This document shows, in pieces, positions 52,201-61,100 of a stretch of 64,000 nucleotides of DNA; within the stretch, counting starts at the first letter, position 1; each line of letters starts with the position of its first letter. The translations under genes and the position numbers were made by a program. The notes beneath the pieces were generated by a model. The model was not told where the DNA came from. It ran no database searches and was given only the letters and a program-made list of their open reading frames with translations. Source of the stretch: Candidatus Omnitrophota bacterium (GTDB taxonomy: Bacteria > Omnitrophota > Omnitrophia > Omnitrophales > JACROU01); assembly GCA_029261035.1 (NCBI GenBank), contig JAJDCD010000023.1, forward strand, positions 164,501-228,500, read 5' to 3'.

Positions 52201-55200
52201 ATACCATACAAAGAAGCATAAGGGTAATCACCCCACGCTAGCTGAGCAAGATACGCTGAGGTCTCGTGTTGAATACGAGTGAAGTCCTCTTTTCGCTCCA
52301 AGTAATGTCTAAATTCATGACGTAAAGTTCCTTGTTCTAATCGGTGCACGATTCTTTTCAAAACACCAAGATAGGCAACAAATTCTGGGGTTAAGTCCGC
52401 AACTAGCCTCTGCTGCTCGTACTCGATTCCATCAAACCTAGACATAAACTCCTTAAAGGTTCTCCATAACTTAGTGTCTGTAATAAGAGGAATTTCAAAC
52501 ATGTCTCCATGGATGAACAAATCCCAATCTGGATTCCAATCTAAATCTCTTTTCAATCTTTCTCGGGTAAAACCTGCAAACCGTCCTCTCTGATGATCCT
52601 TCATTGCAGGATCTTTTACGCTCATCTTCTCAAGCAATCGAAATTCTTCTGGTGTAATACCCATTTCTTCTGCAATCCGTTTATAAATGGCGCCCTCTTT
52701 AGACTCCTCTTTTAACCCATGGATCAGCTCAGGAACCAAAGCTCTTCTCACATTACGCGTTAATTCATCTCTAAGTGCATGGGAAGTATCATCACGTGGC
52801 GTGAAATATCCCACAGAACCGTCTCTGCCGAAGGCTCGGAAACTAAGGCGAGTTTTAGAAAAAATATCTACTTTGTCTTTCACTTCTCCTTGAGCATCCA
52901 CAGCGGTAAATGTTTGAACAGCATCAATGCGGAAAAGAATGTAATTGATACGGGGGTGCTTCAAATTTCTGAAAAAATCAAAAGTAAAATACAACCCATT
53001 CTTATTTAAATAAGAATCATTTAATTCCTTTTGAATCAACATCAACCTTTCATCAAAAGCCTCAAACCATTCTTTCTTCTCAGCTTCATCTGCTTCCCTT
53101 GGAAATTTGTCTAATGTTTGTGTCAACTCCGTAATTTGAGAAAGCAAAGAAATAAAACCTTCTCCCAATTGCAACCCTCCAGCTACAAGCTTTGCTTGAC
53201 CCAATCTCGAAGATGTCTTTTCTAAAAAATAGGCAAAATGTGTTTCCATAAAACTTTTCAATTGAAGCTGCGCGTAATCCCCATCAAAAGGCTTCGCAAC
53301 TCCCAAACTGTTAGCATTGGATTGGCCATCAGGCCGTTTTATGTTAGGACGCTGAGCTCTTCTTGTGGGAGCTGAAGTTTCTGGCTGTGTTTCTGGCCAT
53401 GCATCTGGAAATTGAATGACTTTTTTTCCATCTGGATGCTCCAGCCTTGTTCCATTCATTAAGAACTGCATCACTCCTTTTCTAGCTTCTGGGGAAAATT
53501 TAACGGAAGAAAGAAGCCCTTTAAAAATCTGTTCTAACCGAACATCATCGTCTGTTTTCTGTTTATTTAAAATAAAAAGAAAGGCACTCTTTAAAACAAA
53601 AACTCCTCTTCTAACTTCACTAGAATAAAAAGGACCTTCTGTTTGTAAGCTCTTATCAAACTCAATGTGGATACTTCTATAATTTAATATTTGACTTACT
53701 TTATCTTGAAATTGTTTGAGCCTTAGATTTTGCTGAGGGACTAAACTAGCAATTAAATAAAGAGCATCTTTAAAGTTGTTTATAGCATTATTGATCTGAT
53801 AACTCTCAAAACCTTCGAATCCCTTAACTCCCACTGTGACATGAACCTTTTTAATCCGGGCTTTCATAACGGCTCTCTCTTCTTGTTCTCCCAAGCTTTG
53901 AGCATCAACACCTTCCTCATCATCTTTCTCAGCCTCTGTGGCTTCTTTTTCTTTTTGCAATCGTTGTAACTCTTCTAGTTCTTTTCGAATTACTTCAAAT
54001 GGAATAACGATTTCACGAATAGCCCCTCGTTCACTAGGTCTGTCATAAATCTTGGTGGAACCACCAAAGGCTTCTACAGTCTCGGATATCCCTGACACCC
54101 CATTTCCTTGTCCTCCGAAAAACTTATACTCTTCCCCTTCCTCAAAGGCCGCTTTCCAAGCTTTCCTTTTTATAGCTCTTTTATCTATGCTCGTCTCTCC
54201 AAGGCCATTATCGATCAGCTGAATAACAAATTCTCTTCGTTCTTTATCAACAAGAATCCGTGATTGAAGTTGGTGCGCTAAAATGCGTTCTCCAAAACTG
54301 AAGTCTTCATCTTCTAAAATTTTTTCTCCATAAACACCCATTAAATAAGAGTCTATTGCATTAGAAAAGGCTTCTCCTACCATCAGCTTTAAGTCAATAA
54401 TCAAGCGCTCTCCCTCTCCATCCCACATCGTGTCTTGGATCAGTCTATATTGATTTCCAATATAGGTTTCCTTTTCTGACTTTTCCTTCATCAAATAAAC
54501 AAAAAGTGTGCTTAATATGGATAGAGCAAAACGATCGGATTGTTCTTTCATCTCCGATGTTTCTTGTGTATTTTGAACCCAGTCTAAAACGGCAGCCTGC
54601 GGCATTGAAAAAACAGTATGAGAAATCTCTACGTCCTCTTCATTTCGATTCCATGCACGTCGACTCATTCGGGCTGCTTCTTCGACAGCTAATTGCCCAG
54701 CGAAATCTGTTAAGCTTCCATGAACACTGGAAAGCACCTTTCGAAATAAACCGCTGGTAGGGCTGGTTAACTCTTTCATAACTCCACGAGTAAAACCTTC
54801 CGTAACTCTTCCACCTCCAGCAATATGACTGTTTATCACATCATTAACTGCGTTTTGAAAACCTTCTCCAATCGCATTATCGGAACTGTCAAACCAACCA
54901 TCGTGATCTAAAGAAAAGCCCTCTGGCAATTCAAGGCGATCTAAGACCTTTGGACGACGCCCATCGGAACGCTCCAAAATTTCATAGGCAAACAAACCTG
55001 GAAATTTGCCTTCAGAAAAAGCCTGTTTAATTTCTTCCAAAGACATGTGATCATTCATTATTTGAGCAAAAGCAAAAGCTCCCCCTGAGCGAAGTTGAAG
55101 CAAAGGATCAAAACCACCCATAATAATTTTTTGCGCTAACTGGGCAGTGGGGTTTGCTGTTATGGCAAGGTGGGTAAGAACCCCTGTTGTCTTGAAGATA

Positions 55201-57608
55201 AAAGCTCTTCGGCTGAGAGCTGCCATTTTCGAAATAAGGTGAACAATGTCAGCATGCTGAAGCGCTTCGAGCATTAAGCGAGCCAGTGCTTTCTCTGCAC
55301 TTTCTTGTTTTAGCTTGTCCATCGAAGAGACTTGGATTAGAAGTTGTTGTTCTTCTTTTTTGTAATGTTGATTTACAAAATACCAAGCTTCCGGAATAGC
55401 ATTTGGTGTTTTCTTTAAATAAAATATAAGCCTCTCTACAATCGCATGAGGCTCTTTTTCCTGAAGTATCCGTTGGAGATCTTCCCTATGCCTAATCTCT
55501 AACGCTTGAGGTGCCCAATCAGGAAAGTAAGGGCCAAATCCCAGCCAATTCTTGACGCGGCTTGCTGTTTTCGAAAACAGGGACTTTTCTTTACTTCCTA
55601 AGCTATTTCCCTCAACACTATTGGTAAAAGCTTGTTCAAAAATAGGGGCCATTAAATCAGACTCGTATTTAAATCGAACTGCATGAAGGCCAAACACTTC
55701 GGCTTCTTCTACATTATCAGAATTATCATCAAGGAAAAGAATCTCTTCGGGTTGAATGTCTTTAAATCTTGGGTTTTGACGCAAGCGTTCAAGAACCAAA
55801 GGATAAATGTTGTTGCTTGCTTTTGAGGTCCCAAGATCTGTTGATAGAAAATGAAGATCTTCCTGAAACAGGTCTCCGTAATTTTCTCGTACAAGTCGTA
55901 AAAAGAAAGGCTCGTCCCCTGCAAGTCGGTCCGTTAGAAAACCGATTTCCTTCGAAATAGATTTTAAGTTTTCCAAAGCTTTCTTAATTTGGGCCGTTTT
56001 TTCAGGGTCTATTTCAGCTCGGTCAAAAAAGTAAAGCTCCCACCACTCTTCTAGTGTTAGCTCTGCTTTTTTCTCTGAGCGTTGGGTAATTTTCTGATTT
56101 ACTCTTTGAATATAAGCTTCCATATCCATAGTGCCATGAAGTAACTCGTAGTACACCGTACTCTTATCTCCATCATACGCAATATCTTCTCTTAATGCTT
56201 CAAGGTCCGTCTCATCTGGAACAGAAAAACCATAACGTTTTTTTAATTCTTCAATAATCAGCTCCCACCGTTGTGCACTAGAATATCTTTTGGGAAGCAA
56301 GACCCCATCAATGTCTAAAAGAAATACTCTTGGCTCAGGATAACTCTTTCCGAGGCTTGAGGCGGAAACAATGCCCATACCCGCTTCAATTAAAACAGGC
56401 TTTGGAAACTCTCCGTTTTTAGGCGCCAGCCACATAAGGTCTAAATCAAAGCTGCCATCTAGCCTTTCTGACCATGGAATTCCAACTTTTTTAATACGCT
56501 TAAATAAATACAAAAACTCTGCTTTTAGAGTCTCGTCCACATAATCTCTAAACTCGGATAAACGAGACTCTTTCAAATAGCCTGCATCGATTAAAGGCTG
56601 AAATAAACCAAGACCCTGTATTGTCGATGCAGCCTCGCGCCGTGCTCCAATGCCTACATTTGAAAAATAAGCGGAGCTACCAATGCGCGAAAACCATCTT
56701 CCTTTTAAAAAGTCAAAATATCCTGTCTTAAGGTTTCCTAGAAACTGATGTCTTGTTTCGAAAGCTTTTCCATTTATTTTAATTGCTGATATAGCTGATT
56801 CGATCATACCTGCATCATAGCGATCTGAGGAATCTGAGATTAGTTTCCATAAACGATAAAGAATATCTAAAACATCTACTTCTTTCGGATTTAATGTTAT
56901 TTGTACTGTAAATGTTTTTATGTCTTCAACGTATCCTTTTAAACCAAGTATTTTAAAATAATTTTCTATTGGCATGATTGTTGAAATATTATCAAAAGCC
57001 ATCGTTAAGACAATTTCTGTTGGGCTTACTTTTGTAAGATGAAATATGTCTCGACCTAAAGCATCTTGGTTCGGTTTATAAATATATTTTTTAGGAAAAG
57101 CACTGTTTTCTTCTAAAATTTTTGCCATTACTATTTTAAAATCTCTGACATCTTCCGGCTGAGCAAATGGTAGTATGACGGAGTGATTTCCAGAAAGAGA
57201 TCCTTTCGGATATTCTTTTTCTTGATATAATTTTGGTTCCTCCTTAAAAGCGACAAAAAAATCAGGTTGAGCGATCGGGCCTCCTCTTAACAAGTTTCTA
57301 GTTTCATACTTCCCACTAAAAATTGAGATGAGTTGACTGTAAGTGACATTCTCAGGTGACTCTAAAGAAGGAAAAGGCGTTTCAATATCCGTTGTTTCAT
57401 GAAGTGTTCTTTTTTGTCCTAAACTGGACGCTAAAGACACCTGCTGCTTTACAGGGTTCTTTAAGGCCACCTCAAAGAAAGATTTGGGCCTTGCTGCATA
57501 GACAGGCGTCGCATATTGAAGAATACTGAAAAGAAAAAAAATAATAGACACAGAAATAGCGGTAAATTTATAAAGTCGATGGGTTTTGGATGTTTGCTGA
57601 TGTTTCAC
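49254..57608 (-). CDS. giant exported modular protein with seven [AG]xSLG sites: HAD-like, GHKL-ATPase-like, HExxH and 40-residue-repeat modules
   Basis: 2784 residues from GTG 57608 (ATAAGGT upstream). Leader ends TPVYA-ARPKSFFE. SLG serines are at 62, 418, 669, 1238, 1434, 2219 and 2608. Module 418-669 is HAD-like (LLDIDGVLLP near 427, LFLDDNSDNVEEA). Module 669-1238 holds a GHKL-type ATPase (EAFSNAID near 1079, DNGLGE near 1134, GGQGNGVSGI near 1164). Module 1434-2219 has RHEFRHYLE (His1764-Glu1765-His1768), a possible zinc site. Module 2219-2608 has five clear 40-residue helical repeats and ends EWLRKDLKGN-SLG. The last module is the shared C-terminal domain ending SRAA. Modules 62-418 and 1238-1434 are unassigned. 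Role unknown. Confidence 0.75.
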   Translation of the reverse strand: MKHQQTSKTHRLYKFTAISVSIIFFLFSILQYATPVYAARPKSFFEVALKNPVKQQVSLASSLGQKRTLHETTDIETPFPSLESPENVTYSQLISIFSGKYETRNLLRGGPIAQPDFFVAFKEEPKLYQEKEYPKGSLSGNHSVILPFAQPEDVRDFKIVMAKILEENSAFPKKYIYKPNQDALGRDIFHLTKVSPTEIVLTMAFDNISTIMPIENYFKILGLKGYVEDIKTFTVQITLNPKEVDVLDILYRLWKLISDSSDRYDAGMIESAISAIKINGKAFETRHQFLGNLKTGYFDFLKGRWFSRIGSSAYFSNVGIGARREAASTIQGLGLFQPLIDAGYLKESRLSEFRDYVDETLKAEFLYLFKRIKKVGIPWSERLDGSFDLDLMWLAPKNGEFPKPVLIEAGMGIVSASSLGKSYPEPRVFLLDIDGVLLPKRYSSAQRWELIIEELKKRYGFSVPDETDLEALREDIAYDGDKSTVYYELLHGTMDMEAYIQRVNQKITQRSEKKAELTLEEWWELYFFDRAEIDPEKTAQIKKALENLKSISKEIGFLTDRLAGDEPFFLRLVRENYGDLFQEDLHFLSTDLGTSKASNNIYPLVLERLRQNPRFKDIQPEEILFLDDNSDNVEEAEVFGLHAVRFKYESDLMAPIFEQAFTNSVEGNSLGSKEKSLFSKTASRVKNWLGFGPYFPDWAPQALEIRHREDLQRILQEKEPHAIVERLIFYLKKTPNAIPEAWYFVNQHYKKEEQQLLIQVSSMDKLKQESAEKALARLMLEALQHADIVHLISKMAALSRRAFIFKTTGVLTHLAITANPTAQLAQKIIMGGFDPLLQLRSGGAFAFAQIMNDHMSLEEIKQAFSEGKFPGLFAYEILERSDGRRPKVLDRLELPEGFSLDHDGWFDSSDNAIGEGFQNAVNDVINSHIAGGGRVTEGFTRGVMKELTSPTSGLFRKVLSSVHGSLTDFAGQLAVEEAARMSRRAWNRNEEDVEISHTVFSMPQAAVLDWVQNTQETSEMKEQSDRFALSILSTLFVYLMKEKSEKETYIGNQYRLIQDTMWDGEGERLIIDLKLMVGEAFSNAIDSYLMGVYGEKILEDEDFSFGERILAHQLQSRILVDKERREFVIQLIDNGLGETSIDKRAIKRKAWKAAFEEGEEYKFFGGQGNGVSGISETVEAFGGSTKIYDRPSERGAIREIVIPFEVIRKELEELQRLQKEKEATEAEKDDEEGVDAQSLGEQEERAVMKARIKKVHVTVGVKGFEGFESYQINNAINNFKDALYLIASLVPQQNLRLKQFQDKVSQILNYRSIHIEFDKSLQTEGPFYSSEVRRGVFVLKSAFLFILNKQKTDDDVRLEQIFKGLLSSVKFSPEARKGVMQFLMNGTRLEHPDGKKVIQFPDAWPETQPETSAPTRRAQRPNIKRPDGQSNANSLGVAKPFDGDYAQLQLKSFMETHFAYFLEKTSSRLGQAKLVAGGLQLGEGFISLLSQITELTQTLDKFPREADEAEKKEWFEAFDERLMLIQKELNDSYLNKNGLYFTFDFFRNLKHPRINYILFRIDAVQTFTAVDAQGEVKDKVDIFSKTRLSFRAFGRDGSVGYFTPRDDTSHALRDELTRNVRRALVPELIHGLKEESKEGAIYKRIAEEMGITPEEFRLLEKMSVKDPAMKDHQRGRFAGFTRERLKRDLDWNPDWDLFIHGDMFEIPLITDTKLWRTFKEFMSRFDGIEYEQQRLVADLTPEFVAYLGVLKRIVHRLEQGTLRHEFRHYLERKEDFTRIQHETSAYLAQLAWGDYPYASLYGIANHAERNEPEETYYEAGKVIVSALIREMFKKYPFKDNGERYQGLSIEGDSQNFVDRLRTKNDFLAEQLPQILARLLTLNGMELRELAKNAWEIEFEKPLDDYQVLEVQESRQMESQLKDFRANRSEVYEKLTRLIEEYKETGQVDEALLHSIPLQERADADMELDLQGIDSDVLKSSRWKMITTIPRGDYHWFGKDKLRRLVQEFGRNVFQDISSTASKFLIGEVDWDYQGAAPFKYRVGVFVPVTAFFQTGFRYPSKPYLEGKSDQLFRLFNRAEADAVKNRRDMMERVTQGRYRGIHAVSESGEPLIIDRTKTLPLVHESTIRNVRQEMVHHLIIEAGGNITAEQLYDELGRLVIHSARSLDRAMDWLLSTKKGKAVLKDRLNFDPDSISIQDLTQNLNDEDVFAGWPEVVAKSLGIEQRYENSGLSEKLGMSWEKLKTQHSDLVQILNTTFNAMDLFERYINNGESLNSVEELFKRVSKVKQRPFSKSFNELKLLSEVSNKERITQVTMSVQLLTEIVKASKDAAYFVFRALRHLAESTEQNVGMGLFLDVTFLIPIVKASESGSASAIELLREVEEGVSQGLLSPKLISIESYVLIAKTSAPYQQRAFEQLRKLIERVKELKVDEEFVRLEFLEEISKAAKGYTQTAFDFLRVVGEIIKTGKLSKDVLDIELFERIAITTEKFEYDVFDLLTGVIEDVKRGTINVGVLDKGLLFEVADQMKENARYAFRRIEKLGQVAAKGVFRKDQVLEIVRKVDTIGPDEVLRQLDLLTEIWKRASQETETPLNGQEPEWLRKDLKGNSLGEEESQRAVVAILDNLSQRVNIFIGALDINNFSREQLDEIFKLAARNPKQLRVIVVNAAGYDKHPLLNLPNIYFTPQAELAAGEAIRKAKHNLHLSRMIDPAENFALVGENKFRYANDENGLLGVALLYTQSENPLSFLTKYNLRKVEGFFSSVQETLLALVQSHEADLLLSRAA

Positions 57609-57743
57609 GGTACCTTATTTCTCCATTCATACAAAGAAATTAAGCTTACCATATATTTGCTGAATTACCATTACCTGAACAGAATTTATACACTTCCTAA
57701 CTCTTTATTTTGTAAAGGGTTATGATTTTTTTAATAAGAAATG

Positions 57744-58160
57744 CTACTTGGAAGTCTTATCACTCTCTTCTTGCGCTGTTAAAACATGTTTTTTTATAAT
57801 CTGTAAGGACAAGAAAGATTCGTAAATCAATTGTAGGGAAGCAAAAACTAAGGTTGAAACACCTATAATGGTAAACCACTTTAGTACAAACCGGGCATTT
57901 TCTTCTGAAAGTAAACTAGCTAAGAGAGTAGCTAATGAAAAAAACCCTGTGCTTAGATAAAGGCCTACTAAAGCATTTCGAAAAAGTTCGGCGCGTTTTA
58001 GTTCTTTTTTTACTTGGGATCGTTTATTTATACATTCAGCAGATGAAAATTGTCGGATGAGTTGATTTACACGATAATATCGGTTCGAAGTCGAAAGAAT
58101 CAACAATCCTACAGCAGGTAAAAACGTGAGTGGCGCAAAAAAGCTTTCCATCTGTGTCAT
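57744..58160 (-). CDS. DUF2721-like membrane protein
   Basis: 138 residues: helices at about 8-26, 60-82 and 90-112. FLPAVGLLILSTSNRYYRVNQLIRQF near the start resembles the DUF2721 opening (one helix then N-R-x-x-x-x-x-x-I-R). AAAAAGGAGAGTG precedes the ATG. It lies 13 bp after the giant 58174-63966 gene in the same direction and is almost surely co-transcribed. Function of the family is not known. Confidence 0.65.
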   Translation of the reverse strand: MTQMESFFAPLTFLPAVGLLILSTSNRYYRVNQLIRQFSSAECINKRSQVKKELKRAELFRNALVGLYLSTGFFSLATLLASLLSEENARFVLKWFTIIGVSTLVFASLQLIYESFLSLQIIKKHVLTAQEESDKTSK

Positions 58161-58173
58161 AACACTCTCCTTT

Positions 58174-61100
58174 TTAAGCCGCGATTGCGACTAAATATTG
58201 AGCTTGGTAGCTCAATACCATTTCTAATAATTGAGAACGCAAGTTTAGAACCAAGAAACCTTCTTCATCTCTTACAAAGCCATTGGTGCGGCCATCACTA
58301 TCTTGATACAAAAGAGCCATTCCTACAGTTCCTACTTCATCTCCATTATAACGCACAAAGTTAAACTTAGATTCACTTAACTGCTCTCTGGGGTCTATCC
58401 TCTTTGAGAGATGAATCATTTTGCCTTCGACGGTACGTTGTACTCTATTATAAACTTTTTCTTCATCTCCTGAATAAGCTTCTATATTTTTTGTTTTTCT
58501 AAATAAAGGTGCTAGATCACTGTTTGTATCATTATACACAAAGACTTTTACCTTATCTAAAAGAGCATAAAGAAACATCTCTTCTCTTTGTTTTTCCGTC
58601 AATAGTCTAAAGTCGTGTGCGTCTATAAGCACTGTGTGTTGTGAAGTGAGCGTATCCAGCTGTTCTTTTAGCCCTAAACTATTTCCTTCTGCTATCTTCC
58701 AGTTTTCTCCGATAGGTTGCTCACCAAAAAGCGTATGGCGCGTTGTTCTAGCTAGGTTGTGCAAGCCAGCTAAGGATGGAGTAGCCCCTTGAACTAAAAG
58801 CCAATGAAGCGGTTGTCCTAAAACTGTTCCTTCCAGAATGGCCTCCTGAATTAGAGAGCTGTTGTCTTGGATAACACGTAGAGCTCTGTCTTTTAAATTT
58901 TCGATAATTTCTTGAGAAATTAATCGTTCTGAAACAAGTATTTCTAGCGGGATAAAACCATCAATCCTTTCTTTCTGACTATCATCTTGTTCTGCCATAA
59001 CTTGAATAATTTCTACTTCTTCCCCTGAAAGACGAACGCGAAACAAAAGTCCCACATCCTCTTTCCCATAGATGGGGTGCCTATCCAAGTGTAAATGGAT
59101 CAAAATTTCGTTAGGGTTATTAGATTTAACAATATGTTGCTCCGGATGACTTACTACCATATCTAAAGCTGCTAAACGATACTCAAAAGACATCTCTACA
59201 TAAGACCAGTTCTGTCTTTTAAGTGCATTAAGTGTATTTGCTACCTTTTGTTTCAAATGATTCACTTTTTCTCCTAAAATAGTTTTCTTAATACCTAGAC
59301 TATTTCCCTGAGAAAAATCTAATAACTGAGGAGCTTTCTCTTTTGCTAATTCTACAAAAGGGGCTTTAATTTCATCTGAAATTCTATTGTTTTCTAGAAT
59401 GGCTTTTAATATATCTTCTGCTGAACTGCTAAAGTTATAGATAATCTCTAGGTTGCGACCTTTTCCACCCCCTACGGAATAAATCTGAACCCCAGGGCGC
59501 ACACCAGGCATGATTCGGAACACATCAAAACTCTCACCCGTTGTCTTAATATCTTCCATACTTAATGAAGTTGGGCGGGTTTGTTTTGGAGGCTTCTCTT
59601 TCTCAAGCTTCACTACTTTTATTGGAATTCGATGTATCTTCACACTTTTCTCTTTTGCGAGCGCTTCGAAAGCCTCTCGGATCTCACTTGGGAGGGTTCG
59701 GTCATTAATAAGTGCTAATAGAACTTCTTTTGGTTTTTTTGCCGATGGATACATAACTGTTATTTTATATTTTTTAGAAACTCTCGATTGCCTTACTGCA
59801 TCAATTTTAATTTTTGTGTCTACATTGGTTCCCATCATATTAAAAGCACCAAATTGCCTACCAACAGCTCTAATATCTTGGATTCTTAACTCTGAAACAA
59901 CTTGCTGTATCAACGGCGGCTGAGGCATCATGGCTTTTCTTCTCTTTGTTGCCTCTCTTATTCTTGCTCTTTGGATACGTCGTTGGTCGGCTTCAGTACC
60001 AATAGTCCTTTTAGGAAACCCTGAAGGAGTAACGTGAGATTCTTCTTCTTTTCCTAAGCTTCTAGCTACAACGCCCGGAACTTGATTCAATATTTCAGCA
60101 GCAATGGCAATGGAAGTATAAATTTTTGCTGTTGGTGCAATGGCTTCATTCATAAAAGCGACTGCCGCTTCGGCACCTTGAGTCATTTGCTTATAAATCC
60201 CTTTCTCATCATTAAGAACAGACACCATTTGTTGAGCTAAAGACCCTTCCTCTATGGCTTGTGCTGCTTGCGTTTTTACCAGAAGATCCTTTGCGCTTAG
60301 ATTGTAATACCAGTCATGTTTGCTTTCAAAATACAGAATAGGCACATGTTGATTTGCGGGTTCAACTATATTTCTATCTTGACCAACCAAAGCTAAGTCT
60401 GCTATCTGTGATAATTTTACCAGCTCTCCCTGAGTTCTTAAAATCACAATATCCAAGTCACGGAAGGGAACTTTATCTGCTTCCCAACTCTCATTCCTTC
60501 TTTGATCTAATAGAGTTCTCTTCTTAACTCTTAAACTGTGAAGGATCGGCGATCTCATTAACTCTCCTTCTCTGTGAAGTAAACCTAAAATAAGTATTGG
60601 TCGTTTTTCTTTATCCACTTCTCGATAAGCTTCATTGTAGGCTTTGACTATAAGTCCCGCTTCCTTTTCTGATGGAGAATAGGCAATAATTACTTTTCTT
60701 GCAGAGTTTAAAGAAGAAATATTTTTTGAGACACCCTCTTTTTTAGGTGAAAGATATTTATAAGGCATTAGCGGTAACAACTGGTCTCTAGATAAAGATA
60801 TATTTGAATTAAACGCCAAAGAAACTTCTGCTTTTGATGACCCCGCGTCATCTTCTATAGATAAAAATGGCATCTCTTCAATATCTGCTCTTTCATCAAC
60901 AGTAAAACTTACTTGTTCTGGACTTAAATTTAAAAGATCGACAACAGCTTTTGAAGCGTGGAAAAAAGCCATTCGAGCACGATAAGCAATAAATTTTAAT
61001 GTGATCTTTTTGTTACTCATAAGCGATGCGATATCTACGCTACCATCTACTTGAATATATGGGTCTAAAACACCCAAATCTCCTTTAGAGTTTCCTAACA

